Source of the DNA: an uncultured Spirochaetaceae bacterium
Lineage (GTDB): Bacteria > Spirochaetota > Spirochaetia > Treponematales > Treponemataceae
DNA: 17,833 nt
Assembly (NCBI GenBank): GCA_902766345.1
Contig: CACXDK010000179.1
Location: 1 to 17,833, forward strand
Reading direction: 5' to 3'
Positions 7,334 through 16,744 of the stretch are shown here, in pieces; the stretch's first letter is position 1, and each line of letters opens with the position of its first letter. Below the pieces are notes generated by a model, which had not been told where the DNA came from, made no database searches, and saw only the letters and a list, made by a program, of their open reading frames with translations. The translations under genes and the position numbers were made by a program.

Positions 7334-8296
7334 ATGATAAGAAAAAATTCCCGATCTGGTAATATAGGGCGGAATGAAATAGATTTTGTAAAAATTGGTA
7401 TTATTCTTTTCGTTTCTATTTTAGTCTGCAGTTTAGTTACATTTACATCTTATAAAATTATACAAAAATTATTTTTTTCTGAAAATTCTGTTTCAAAATT
7501 ATATGAAGCTTGGAATAATAATGAAATAGAAAAAGTTTATAAAATATCTTCTAATATTTTAGCCAAAAACCATCTTCATAATACAGCCTTAACTTTTCGT
7601 GGTTATAGTGCATTTAAGCTTGCTGTTTCAGAACCGGATAATAGTCCTTTAACACTATTTTATATTGAAAGAGCTATAAATGATTTGCGTGTTGCAAAAC
7701 AATCTGCCAAAAAGAAAACATTACCTCAAATTTATTATGTATTAGGTTTAACATATTTTTATAAAAATAAACTCTCAACTTATCATTACTATGCAGATTT
7801 ATCAATAAAATACTTAGAACAATCCTTTACAGATGGTTATAAGTCTAAAGATATTCCAGAATTGTTAGGTCTAAACTATGCTGATTTAGGAAATTCAAAA
7901 AAAAGCATTGAATGTTTTGGAGAGGCACTTTTAATTCATGAAAGCGATACCTTATTGTATAATATAGCTATTCAGTATTATAATAGCGGACAGAAAGAAA
8001 TTGCAAAGCAGTACATTGTAAGGACAATAGAACTGTCAAATGATGATGATATTCTTTCTGATAGCCACAGTTTAATGGCTCGTATTTATACAGAAGAAGA
8101 AAATTATTCTGCTGCTAGAAGAGAATTGGATTCTATTTTAGAAAAAAATGAAAATTATGCTGACGCACACTATGGACTTGGTGTATTATATGAGAAACAA
8201 GGAGATTTAGCAAAAGCTCGTTCTGAGTGGAGAAAATGTCTAAAACTTCAAGTTAATCATTCTGGAGCATTAAAAAAACTGGCAGAATTAAAATAG
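7334..8296 (+). CDS. Membrane-anchored TPR protein heading the mre operon
   Basis: A 320-residue protein. It has a basic N-terminus, one membrane segment (about residues 20-45), and then helical repeats that fit tetratricopeptide repeats. The clearest are at about 174-204, 207-236, 244-274 and 276-307, the last with the typical pattern [23 protein letters not shown] domains usually bind partner proteins. No enzyme motif is visible. With an N-in anchor the repeats would face the periplasm. A GGGAG SD at 7319-7323 lies 10 bases before the ATG. It starts 25 bases after rnpB and ends 22 bases before mreB on the same strand, so a scaffold role in the cell-elongation machinery is the natural inference, though untested. 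Confidence 0.8.
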   Translation: MIRKNSRSGNIGRNEIDFVKIGIILFVSILVCSLVTFTSYKIIQKLFFSENSVSKLYEAWNNNEIEKVYKISSNILAKNHLHNTALTFRGYSAFKLAVSEPDNSPLTLFYIERAINDLRVAKQSAKKKTLPQIYYVLGLTYFYKNKLSTYHYYADLSIKYLEQSFTDGYKSKDIPELLGLNYADLGNSKKSIECFGEALLIHESDTLLYNIAIQYYNSGQKEIAKQYIVRTIELSNDDDILSDSHSLMARIYTEEENYSAARRELDSILEKNENYADAHYGLGVLYEKQGDLAKARSEWRKCLKLQVNHSGALKKLAELK

Positions 8297-8318
8297 ATTT
8301 TGGAGGCTTTTATTAAGT

Positions 8319-9359
8319 ATGGGACTTTTTGATAATTTTACAACAGATATTGGTATAGATTTAGGTACTTGTAATACACTTATCTATGTAAGAGGTCATG
8401 GAATTGTAATTGATGAACCATCTGTAGTTGCTGTTGAAAAGGGAACCGGCAGAGTTGTTGCCGTTGGTTCTGAAGCTAAAAATATGCTTTGGAAAACCCC
8501 TACAGGAATAGTTGCTATCAGACCGCTTGCAGACGGAGTTATATCAGATAGTGATTCTACAGAGAAGATGATAAAGTATTTTATTGCAAAGGCTTTACAG
8601 AATAAACGAAGTTTTTTTAAGTCTATGAGAATGAAAATAGGAATCCCATCTTGTATTACTCAAGTTGAAAGAGATGCTGTTATGGCTGCAGCCTTAAAAG
8701 CAGGGGCAAAGGAAGTTGAAGTTATTGAAGAAAGTCTTGCAGCTGCTATTGGAGCTCAGATTCCTATAAATGAAGCAGCTGGTCATATGGTATGTGATAT
8801 AGGTGGAGGAACAACTGAAGTCTCTGTTATTTCTCTTGGTGGTATGGTTGTTACAAATTGTATCCGAGTAGGAGGAAATGCTTTTGATGAAGCCATAATT
8901 AAGCATATTCGTTCTGTTCACAACTTAATAATAGGTCAGCATACAGCTGAAAGATTGAAAATAGAAATTGGAAATGCAGTAGCAGATGAAAAGACTGAAA
9001 AAATGGAGATAAAGGGTACGGATGCTGTAACAGGACTTCCTCGAAGACTTGAAGTTGATTCTGTAGAAGTAAGAGAAGCTTTAAAAGAACCTCTTTCAAA
9101 AATTGTAGAAGAAATAAAAAAGACTCTTGGAAGAACTCCTCCAGAACTTGCTGCTGATATTGTGGAACGTGGAATTGTTATGACAGGTGGAGGTTCTAGT
9201 CTAAAGGGATTACAAAAACTTATCTCAAAAGAAACTGGAGTTCCTGTTATTTTAGTAGAAAAACCTCTAGAATGTGTTGCTGTAGGGGCAGGACAAGCTT
9301 TTGAGATGTTCAAAAAAATGTCCTCAAACCGTTCAATTTATAATAATTTGAATAGTTAA
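8319..9359 (+). CDS. mreB: Rod-shape actin homologue MreB
   Basis: Cytoplasmic actin-like ATPase that polymerises under the inner membrane and orients lateral wall synthesis. The nucleotide-binding motifs are present in order: phosphate-1 GIDLGTCNT (12-20), a catalytic-site glutamate in EES (about 138), phosphate-2 DIGGGTTE (160-167), and the adenosine motif [13 protein letters not shown] (285-297). The N-terminus MGLFDNF could be a short amphipathic membrane-binding helix. At 346 residues it is full length. A TGGAGG SD at 8301-8306 sits 12 bases upstream, a little far. mreC follows after a 3-base gap. Confidence 0.98.
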   Translation: MGLFDNFTTDIGIDLGTCNTLIYVRGHGIVIDEPSVVAVEKGTGRVVAVGSEAKNMLWKTPTGIVAIRPLADGVISDSDSTEKMIKYFIAKALQNKRSFFKSMRMKIGIPSCITQVERDAVMAAALKAGAKEVEVIEESLAAAIGAQIPINEAAGHMVCDIGGGTTEVSVISLGGMVVTNCIRVGGNAFDEAIIKHIRSVHNLIIGQHTAERLKIEIGNAVADEKTEKMEIKGTDAVTGLPRRLEVDSVEVREALKEPLSKIVEEIKKTLGRTPPELAADIVERGIVMTGGGSSLKGLQKLISKETGVPVILVEKPLECVAVGAGQAFEMFKKMSSNRSIYNNLNS

Positions 9360-9362
9360 AAC

Positions 9363-10220
9363 ATGAAAAAACAATTTTTCTCTTTTTGGTTTCCAGAAAT
9401 ACTTCTGGTATTTCTTTTGATAATAAGTGGAAATTGTCTCATTTTTTCATCTGGTCATTTTGTAATTAATTTTAAAATGATAGGTTTTTCTGTTCTTTCT
9501 TTTATGCAGAAACAAACATATACAGTTTCAAATCATATATCAGGAACCTTTACAGCATTAAAGGATATGAAAAATTTACAAGATGAATATAATGCATTGA
9601 CAGAAAGACTAAAGGATTATGAATACCTACAACGATCAAATGCTGAAATCAGAAAAGAAAATGAACGATTGAAAGAGCAACTTGATTTTTCCGATTCAAT
9701 TCAATATAAAAACATAGCTTGTCAAATAATAGGTAGAAATATAGATTCTATGTTTTCGGGATTAACTATAAATAAGGGGATCGTTCATGGTGTAAAAAAA
9801 GGAATGCCAGTTATTGCGATTCAGACAGGAAATATTGGTGTAGTTGGAAAAATTGTTACAGTAGGTCGTTCAACAAGTATTGTTATGCCTTTATTTGATA
9901 TTCAATGTAATATTTCTTCTCGTCTTCAAAATTTAAGAGATTTAGGTATTACAAGTGGAAACGGTTCTGATTCAATACCACTTTCTTTAAAATATATAAA
10001 AAAAAGAAACTTTGGAAATATTCATTATGGTGATGTAGTTGTAACAAGTGGTGAAAATGACAATTACATGCGTGATATTCCTATTGGCACTATTACAAAA
10101 ATAACACCTATAGATTATGATTCATCTCTTGAAATAGAACTTGAACCAATTATTGATTTTTCAAGATTAGAAACAGTCTTGGTTATTGATATGTCAAATC
10201 TAAATAAGGAATCAGAATGA
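9363..10220 (+). CDS. mreC: Rod shape-determining protein MreC
   Basis: Membrane-linked periplasmic protein that joins MreB to PBP2 and RodA. It has one N-terminal membrane helix (about residues 11-30), a coiled coil (about 66-110, rich in Glu, Lys and Leu), and a C-terminal beta-rich domain (about 115-275) with the family-like segments INKGIVHGVKKGMPVI and GDVVVTSGENDNYMRDIPIG. At 285 residues it is normal. No SD precedes the ATG, which lies 3 bases after the mreB stop, so translation is probably coupled. The last four bases overlap mreD. Confidence 0.95.
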   Translation: MKKQFFSFWFPEILLVFLLIISGNCLIFSSGHFVINFKMIGFSVLSFMQKQTYTVSNHISGTFTALKDMKNLQDEYNALTERLKDYEYLQRSNAEIRKENERLKEQLDFSDSIQYKNIACQIIGRNIDSMFSGLTINKGIVHGVKKGMPVIAIQTGNIGVVGKIVTVGRSTSIVMPLFDIQCNISSRLQNLRDLGITSGNGSDSIPLSLKYIKKRNFGNIHYGDVVVTSGENDNYMRDIPIGTITKITPIDYDSSLEIELEPIIDFSRLETVLVIDMSNLNKESE

Positions 10221-10738
10221 AAATATCAAAAATTGTACAAGCTTTTTTTACAAGTACTGTAATTTTACTCATTTCCGTTATAATTGAAGTTTCTATATTT
10301 TCCAATATGGCACTTCCTGCCGTTCCAGATTTATCATTAATCTGTCTTCTTTATGTTTCTATTCAAAATGGAAAACTTGTAGGAGAAACGTCTGGGTTCA
10401 TATCAGGAATGTTCCTTGATTTTTTGTCTGCTGGTCCAATGGGATTAAATAGCATTTACAGAGTTCTATTTGGATATGTATGTGGATTATTTTCAAAGAC
10501 TTTTAATACAGATGGATTTTTTGTACCACTTCTTTTAGGAACATCGGCAACACTTGTAAAAGCTGTATTTATTTTTATTGTTACAATTTTGTTTCCTGGA
10601 TTACATTTAGTTAATACTGTCTTTTCATATCCATTTTTATTTCAAATTATTGAAAATATTATTCTTACACCTTTTATGTTTAAATTTTTATCCATATTCA
10701 AAAAGTATTTAATATTAAATCCGGAGAATATCATTTAA
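10217..10738 (+). CDS. mreD: Rod shape-determining protein MreD
   Basis: A 173-residue, very hydrophobic protein with about five to six predicted membrane helices. The segment VPDLSLICLLYVSIQNGKLVG and the following GMFLDFLSAGPMGLNS match the MreD pattern. It belongs to the elongasome with MreC and RodA/PBP2. The ATG overlaps the mreC stop (ATGA) and has an AAGGA SD at 10206-10210. It ends 2 bases before the PBP2 gene. Identification rests on the motif pattern, topology and position between mreC and mrdA; MreD sequences are poorly conserved. Confidence 0.92.
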   Translation: MKISKIVQAFFTSTVILLISVIIEVSIFSNMALPAVPDLSLICLLYVSIQNGKLVGETSGFISGMFLDFLSAGPMGLNSIYRVLFGYVCGLFSKTFNTDGFFVPLLLGTSATLVKAVFIFIVTILFPGLHLVNTVFSYPFLFQIIENIILTPFMFKFLSIFKKYLILNPENII

Positions 10739-10740
10739 AT

Positions 10741-12642
10741 ATGCTTGGTAAATTTTTTTTTAATTCTACAGATATTTTTGTGCAAGAAGATTTTGTCTCA
10801 AAAAAAAATTTTAAGCTAACTGTTCTTTCTTCATTTTTTTTAGTTGTTGTAGGTATATATATTATAAAATTATATTCTCTCCAAATTATAAATGGAAAAG
10901 AATATAGAAATCAATCTGCAAAAATTTCAAGTACAATTACAAAAATTCCTGCACAAAGAGGAGAAATCTTTGATAGAAATGCTAATATTCCTCTTGTTGT
11001 TAATACTGAATCCTTTTCCGTAACTGTTACACCTGGTGAAATTCCAGATGGTATGTATGATACAGTAATTCTTAAGCTTGCGAATTTTCTTGGAGTTTCT
11101 AAAATTTCTATTGATACAAAAATTCCTTCTAATCTTCGTCGAGCATATTCTACAATAGAAGTGAAAGGTAATGTTGCATTCGAGACAATCTGCAATATTG
11201 CAGAAAATATTACAGATTTACCAGGTATATCATGGGGCAGTAAACCTATTAGAAATTATTCTGTAACAGGCTCAATGAGTCATATCTTAGGATACGTTGG
11301 AAATATTACTAATGAGGAATTAAAATTAATGTATAATCATGGATATACAAGTAATTCTATCATTGGAAAAACAGGAATAGAACGTCAATATGACAGTCTT
11401 TTGCAGGGAACTCCAGGAACTGAAAGTCGAACAATTGATGCAAGAGGACGTATTTTAAGTGAAATTCCAAAAATCGTACCTCCTAAAAGCGGAAATAACA
11501 TAATACTTACCATTGATAAAGATATTCAAACTCTTGCAGAAAAGGCTTTGGGCGATCGAGTAGGTGCTGTAGTTGTATTGCAACCTGCAACTGGAGAAGT
11601 TCTTGCAATGGTTTCTTATCCTTATTTCGATGCAAATTTATTTTCTCAGGATAACTATTCAGCAGAGTATGAAAAACTTGCAAATGATCCAAACAAACCT
11701 CTATTAAATAGATGTGTAAATGCGGCTTATCCACCTGCATCAACATTTAAAACAATTATGGCAACTGCCATGCTTAACGAAAAAGTATACTCATCTGCAA
11801 AAAAAATAGAATGTGAAGGTGAAATGGAGTACGGTGGTCGAGTATTCCACTGTCACATAAAAAAACCAGGACATGGTTGGCTTGATTTAAAAAATGCACT
11901 AGCTCAATCTTGTGATGTTTACTTTTGGATTGTAGGACGTGATTATCTTGGTGTTGACAGAATTTCAAGTTATGCAAAAGAATTTGGATATGGAGAAAGT
12001 CTAGAATTTGATTTACCTGCACAATCAAAAGGTTTTGTTCCTACAGCACAGTGGAAGGAAAGACGTTTTCATGAAAAATGGGCAGGTGGTGATACTCTTA
12101 ATATGTCAATAGGTCAAGGATTTACAGAAGTAACTCCTATGCATGTTGCTGATATGATGGCAATGGTTTGTAATAGTGGGAAAATATTTAAACCCCATCT
12201 TTTAAAAGAAGTTAGAGATGGTGTTACAAATGAAATTCTTATGGCTAATAAACCAGAGGTACTGCATACATCCACAGTAACACCAGATGTATGGAAAGAA
12301 GTTCGAGAAGGATTACGTTATACCATTACAGATGGAACACCTGCATATCCAATGCATAATAAAGTTGTACAGCTAGCAGGAAAAACAGGTACTGCAGAGG
12401 TTAATGGTTATGGAAAAGATCATTGGCATTCTTGGATGGTTGCTTATGGACCTTATGACGCACCACCTGAGCAGCAGATTGTAATAGCAACAATAGTAGA
12501 AGCTGTAAATACTTGGGAGTGGTGGGCACCCTATGCAACTAATATTATATTCCAAGGAATATTTGCTAATCAGACCTATGAAGAGGCTATTGAGAAACTT
12601 GGATTTAAATATCTATTAAAAATGTATGGAAGGATGGAATAA
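10741..12642 (+). CDS. mrdA: Penicillin-binding protein 2 (peptidoglycan transpeptidase)
   Basis: Class B PBP of the elongation machinery; cross-links peptides of glycan strands made by RodA. It has an N-terminal membrane anchor (about residues 25-48), a pedestal/dimerisation domain (about 65-245, including AQRGEIFDRN at 71-80), and a transpeptidase domain (about 270-605). The active-site motifs are complete: STFK with nucleophile S334 and K337, SCD at 390-392, and KTGT at 548-551. The 633-residue length is typical. It is the expected target of mecillinam-type beta-lactams. The 3' end overlaps the rodA start by one base (TAATG). The SD is weak (GGAG at 10723-10726, 14 bases away), so coupling to mreD is likely. 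Confidence 0.97.
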   Translation: MLGKFFFNSTDIFVQEDFVSKKNFKLTVLSSFFLVVVGIYIIKLYSLQIINGKEYRNQSAKISSTITKIPAQRGEIFDRNANIPLVVNTESFSVTVTPGEIPDGMYDTVILKLANFLGVSKISIDTKIPSNLRRAYSTIEVKGNVAFETICNIAENITDLPGISWGSKPIRNYSVTGSMSHILGYVGNITNEELKLMYNHGYTSNSIIGKTGIERQYDSLLQGTPGTESRTIDARGRILSEIPKIVPPKSGNNIILTIDKDIQTLAEKALGDRVGAVVVLQPATGEVLAMVSYPYFDANLFSQDNYSAEYEKLANDPNKPLLNRCVNAAYPPASTFKTIMATAMLNEKVYSSAKKIECEGEMEYGGRVFHCHIKKPGHGWLDLKNALAQSCDVYFWIVGRDYLGVDRISSYAKEFGYGESLEFDLPAQSKGFVPTAQWKERRFHEKWAGGDTLNMSIGQGFTEVTPMHVADMMAMVCNSGKIFKPHLLKEVRDGVTNEILMANKPEVLHTSTVTPDVWKEVREGLRYTITDGTPAYPMHNKVVQLAGKTGTAEVNGYGKDHWHSWMVAYGPYDAPPEQQIVIATIVEAVNTWEWWAPYATNIIFQGIFANQTYEEAIEKLGFKYLLKMYGRME

Positions 12643-13964
12643 TGAAATTTCATATATTAGATAAAATTGATTATGTTATTCTCCTTTGTGTTATTATGCT
12701 TTCCTTTTTTGGAATTATCTTTATCTATTCATCAGGAATTAATTCTGATGGTCTTTTGGTTTCCAATGAATATTATAAACAAATAATTTGGTTCTGCATA
12801 GGTTTAGCCCTTATGGTATTTATTGCAGTTTTTGATTATCGAAAATTAAAAAGATATTCAATGCATTTATATTGTGTTATTCTCATAGTTTTTATTTATA
12901 CAAAGTTTTTTGGTAGATATGTAAATGGAGCAAAAAGCTGGATTGGTATTGGAAGTCTTGGAATTCAGCCTTCTGAACCAGGAAAGATTATATATCTTTT
13001 ATATCTTTCAAAATTTTTAGAACAGTCTAAAAATGCACCACCTTTAAAACGCTTTTTAAAAGCTCTTATTATTATGGTGACTCCAGCAGGATTGATTTTA
13101 TTACAGCCTGATTTAGGAACAGCTACTGTATATATTCCTATTTTTATTTGTATGTGTTTTATTGCAGGTATTCCAAATCGATATTTAGCATTAGTCATTG
13201 GAATTGGAATGGGCACGATTCTATGTACGGTTCTTCCTATTTGGCAAGTTGAAATTGCAAAAAAAACTGTTCCTGCAGTTAATATACTTACAAATACAAA
13301 ACTTCGTCTTATTGTTTTATCAGCAATAATACTTATAATCCTTATTAGTATTACAGGATATATTCTTTTTAGAACCAGATATTTTTATTGGATAACATTT
13401 GTATCTTGTATTATTGCAGCTTCATTAATTTTATCAGTTGCAGCAGGTAAAGTTTTAAAACCTTATCAAATACAAAGATTGATTGTATTTCTAGATCCTT
13501 CTAGTGACCCACGAGGTTCTGGTTGGCATATTATACAGTCAAAAATAGCTATTGGTTCTGGAAATCTCTGGGGAAAAGGATTTATGAAAGGAACTCAAAG
13601 TCATTATCGTTTTTTGCCAGAACAAAGTACTGACTTTATTTTTAGTATTTCTGCAGAAGAAATTGGATTTATAGGATGTATGATTTTCTTCACACTTTTC
13701 CTTACAATATTTTTAAGAATTATATATATTATAAAAGTTTCTAATAATATATATGGAATATTTATTGCATCTGGTATATTAGGAATGTATTTCTTCCATT
13801 TTGCAGTAAATGTCGGTATGGTTATGGGAATGATGCCAATTACAGGTATTCCTCTTCCTTTTTTATCATATGGAGGTTCAGCTCTTCTTACAAATATGAT
13901 GGCAGCAGGATTACTTATGAGTATTCATGCAAGAAAACTTAATTTTGATGATAATATAATATGA
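12642..13964 (+). CDS. rodA: SEDS peptidoglycan glycosyltransferase RodA
   Basis: Polytopic membrane enzyme of the SEDS family that polymerises lipid II into glycan strands with PBP2. Family signatures: NGAKSWIGIGSLGIQPSEPGK (about 95-115), the catalytic loop FLDPSSDPRGSGWHIIQSKIAIGSG (about 283-307, with D289 matching the essential aspartate of E. coli RodA), FLPEQSTDFIFSISAEEIGF (about 324-343), and GIPLPFLSYGGSALL near the C-terminus. At 440 residues it is about 60-70 longer than E. coli RodA; the extra length lies at about 200-270 and looks like two added membrane helices. An AAGGA SD at 12630-12634 is 7 bases before the ATG. The end overlaps the next gene by four bases. Confidence 0.97.
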   Translation: MKFHILDKIDYVILLCVIMLSFFGIIFIYSSGINSDGLLVSNEYYKQIIWFCIGLALMVFIAVFDYRKLKRYSMHLYCVILIVFIYTKFFGRYVNGAKSWIGIGSLGIQPSEPGKIIYLLYLSKFLEQSKNAPPLKRFLKALIIMVTPAGLILLQPDLGTATVYIPIFICMCFIAGIPNRYLALVIGIGMGTILCTVLPIWQVEIAKKTVPAVNILTNTKLRLIVLSAIILIILISITGYILFRTRYFYWITFVSCIIAASLILSVAAGKVLKPYQIQRLIVFLDPSSDPRGSGWHIIQSKIAIGSGNLWGKGFMKGTQSHYRFLPEQSTDFIFSISAEEIGFIGCMIFFTLFLTIFLRIIYIIKVSNNIYGIFIASGILGMYFFHFAVNVGMVMGMMPITGIPLPFLSYGGSALLTNMMAAGLLMSIHARKLNFDDNII

Positions 13965-16645
13965 TTGATCTTGTTAATCCAGTTAAAGTTTTTTCCTATA
14001 AGTTAAATAAAGTACAATCTCCATCGAGATATATCGGTGGAGAATATGGTTCGATTATAAAGGAACACACTGAAAATGATAATTTATATAATGTAGCTGT
14101 ATCTTTTCCAGATTTATATGAAATTGGGATGTCTAATCAAGCTATAAAAATAATATACAATGGACTTAATGCCTATGAAAATATTCGTTGTGAACGAGTT
14201 TTTGCACCTGACATTGATTTTGAAAATTTATTAAAATCAGAAAACATTCCTTTATATACTCTCGAAACAGGAATGCCTTTATGTAAAACAGATTTAGTAG
14301 CATTTTCGATAGGATATGAATTATGTGCTACGGAAATTCTTGCAATTCTTGATGATGGAAAAATTCCTCTTCTTGCAAAAGATCGTTTAGATTCAGACCC
14401 CATTGTAATAGCTGGCGGGTGTGGCATTACAAATCCAGCACCTTTAAGTTCTTTTTTTGATGCAATAATGATTGGAGAGGCAGAAAATAATCTCTTTGAG
14501 TTAGTAAAAAATCTTGCTGAAAAAAAGAAAATTGGCTTTTCCAGAAAGCAACTTTTGGATTATATTTCACAACAACCTTTCATGTGGACTTCAGAATCGA
14601 CTCATGTTTCATATCGAGCTATTCAAAATGATTTTGGTTTAGTTCCATCTATTCCAACATGGTATCCACAGCCAACCATAAAGCCTGTTCAAGATCATGG
14701 TGTTGTAGAAATAATGAGAGGTTGTCCAAATGGATGTCGCTTTTGTCATGCAGGAATATATTATAGACCAACAAGAATAAAAGCTCTAAACCTTATAATA
14801 GATGAAATTGATCACCTTGTATTTGATGCAGGTTATAGAGAAATTAGTTTAAATTCTCTTAGTTCCGCAGATTTTCCAGATATAGCAGGACTTTTGGATA
14901 TTCTGAACAATCGCTACAAAGGATATAATATATCATTTCAACTTCCATCCTTAAAAGTTAATAGTTTTTCTTTGCCTATTTTGGAAAAACTTTCTTCCGT
15001 TCGAAAAAGCGGTCTTACATTTGCGGTTGAAACACCAGAAGAAGCTTGGCAATTAAGCTTAAATAAGGAAGTATATGCACAGCACTTAGTAGACATCATA
15101 AAACAAGCAAAAAATATGGGTTGGAGCAGTGCAAAATTCTACTTTATGATAGGGCTTCCTGTTAATGAATCTACAAAAACAGAGGAAGAGACTATTGTTG
15201 ATTTTTTATTGGATTTGCAACAACAAACTAGAATACAGTGTAATGTTAATATTGGAGTTTTTATACCAAAACCTCATACCCCTTATCAATGGGTAAAACA
15301 GCTTACTCCTAAAGAAGCTAAAAAGAAAGTAGATTATATTTATTCAAAACTTCCACGTGGTAAGTTTAAACTGAACCGTCAGAATTTTGATTTAACAATA
15401 TTAGAGGGATTACTTAGTCGTGGCAATAAAAATGTTGGAAATATAATTTTGCAAGCTTATAAAAAAGGATCTCGATTCGATGCTTGGGACGATTATTTAC
15501 GAAAGAATATGAAATTTTGGACAGAGGCATTTGAACAAGCAGATTTTAATGTATATAATTGGATTTATAGAGATTGGAATATAGATGAAAAACTTCCATG
15601 GGATAATGTAAGTCTTGGACCTTCAAAAGAATTCTACAAAAAGGAATGGCAAAAATCTATTAACAATATGCTTACTCCAAAATGTGAAGCATCATGTTCT
15701 CATCCATGCGGTATTTGTAATAAAAAAAATGATGTAAAAGTTTATAAAATACATGATATAGAAGGAAAAAATAACTTATACAATATAAAGAAAATACCCA
15801 AGCCTGTAAAACATGAAGAATGTAATATTCCAATTTTATATCGAGTTATTTTTTATTTTACACGAATAAAAGGAGGAGAATTTACAGCTTATTTGTCTCA
15901 AGTCGAAACTTTTCATAAAGCTATGCTTCGCAGTAATCTTCCGTTTAGTTTTACGGCAGGTTTTAATCCTTTACCAAGAATAGAATTCGTTACAGCAATG
16001 TCATTAGGTGTAAAATCTTTAGAAGAAGTCGCAACATGCTATCTATATGAACCATACTCAGAAAATCAATTTATAGAAAAAATGAATAAAGTTCTTCCCC
16101 AATACTATAATATTACAAATGCTTATATATTTCCTGTAACAAATTTAAGAAAACGAGAATCACTATCTCAAAATCTTTTTGGTGGTTTATATCAATATGA
16201 TTTTTATAATTCTAAAGAAAAAAAAATCTTTTTAAATTCTATAGAATACAAAAAATTACAAAATGAATGTAATTATGAGTTCGTTGAAAATAATGAATCA
16301 ACTATTCATATAAAAGCTGTTCAAAGCGATAAAAAGATGAGAATTGCTTTAGAAAATTTATTTGAAAAGCCTTGGTATGAAATAGCTGAAATAAAAAAAT
16401 TGCAAACACTTGCAACTCAGAAGATTTCTGGATGGACAGCAATAGATGAAGAAAATTGGAGGAAGAATAATACTTCATTTAAAAAAGATACTTCTATTGA
16501 AAATACTGTGTCGAACGAATCCATATCTTATATGGAACTTTATAAAAGAATTGCTAAAATAAATAAAGATCTTATTGATAAAAAAAATGAATTAGACGTG
16601 GAAAAGGAACATCTCTTTAAAAGTATAAATAAAAATATATTTTAG
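13961..16645 (+). CDS. Radical SAM protein fused to DUF2344 (TIGR03960/TIGR03936-like)
   Basis: An 894-residue protein. The N-terminal part (about 20-210) resembles the B12-binding-like region found in front of one radical SAM group. The radical SAM core (about 245-470) carries the iron-sulfur motif CPNGCRFC (C255, C259, C262). A second cysteine group follows at C575, C579, C583 and C586, probably another metal site. Residues about 625-785 match DUF2344 (YRVIFYFTRIKGGEFTAYLSQ, then FTAGFNPLPRIEF). A lysine-rich, probably coiled tail runs to the end. In many bacteria the two halves are separate neighbouring genes close to rng/rodA-type genes; here they form one chain. The substrate is unknown. 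The start overlaps the rodA stop (ATGA) without an SD, so it is the coupled last gene of the mre operon. Confidence 0.9.
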   Translation: MIDLVNPVKVFSYKLNKVQSPSRYIGGEYGSIIKEHTENDNLYNVAVSFPDLYEIGMSNQAIKIIYNGLNAYENIRCERVFAPDIDFENLLKSENIPLYTLETGMPLCKTDLVAFSIGYELCATEILAILDDGKIPLLAKDRLDSDPIVIAGGCGITNPAPLSSFFDAIMIGEAENNLFELVKNLAEKKKIGFSRKQLLDYISQQPFMWTSESTHVSYRAIQNDFGLVPSIPTWYPQPTIKPVQDHGVVEIMRGCPNGCRFCHAGIYYRPTRIKALNLIIDEIDHLVFDAGYREISLNSLSSADFPDIAGLLDILNNRYKGYNISFQLPSLKVNSFSLPILEKLSSVRKSGLTFAVETPEEAWQLSLNKEVYAQHLVDIIKQAKNMGWSSAKFYFMIGLPVNESTKTEEETIVDFLLDLQQQTRIQCNVNIGVFIPKPHTPYQWVKQLTPKEAKKKVDYIYSKLPRGKFKLNRQNFDLTILEGLLSRGNKNVGNIILQAYKKGSRFDAWDDYLRKNMKFWTEAFEQADFNVYNWIYRDWNIDEKLPWDNVSLGPSKEFYKKEWQKSINNMLTPKCEASCSHPCGICNKKNDVKVYKIHDIEGKNNLYNIKKIPKPVKHEECNIPILYRVIFYFTRIKGGEFTAYLSQVETFHKAMLRSNLPFSFTAGFNPLPRIEFVTAMSLGVKSLEEVATCYLYEPYSENQFIEKMNKVLPQYYNITNAYIFPVTNLRKRESLSQNLFGGLYQYDFYNSKEKKIFLNSIEYKKLQNECNYEFVENNESTIHIKAVQSDKKMRIALENLFEKPWYEIAEIKKLQTLATQKISGWTAIDEENWRKNNTSFKKDTSIENTVSNESISYMELYKRIAKINKDLIDKKNELDVEKEHLFKSINKNIF

Positions 16646-16665
16646 TAGACAGAATATAAATTATA

Positions 16666-16718
16666 ATCATTAATAAAACTATAAATTTAGATACTCTTTA
16701 TATAGTTTTATTAATGAT
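16666..16718 (+). terminator. Convergent AT-rich hairpin, probable bidirectional terminator
   Basis: A perfect 18-bp inverted repeat (16666-16683 with 16701-16718) and a 17-base loop, in the 99-base gap between the convergent radical SAM gene and mfd. It lies 20 bases after one stop and 26 bases after the other. Only two G-C pairs are in the stem and no clear T-run follows on either strand, so it is not a textbook terminator. Position and symmetry still favour transcription end on both strands. Confidence 0.5.
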
Positions 16719-16744
16719 ATTAACTTCAAAAACACAGTCATCAC

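Noticed and set aside
8936..9313. 125-codon open frame on the minus strand inside mreB
   Set aside because: It is antisense to conserved MreB codons, has no recognisable motif or SD, and is best seen as a shadow frame.
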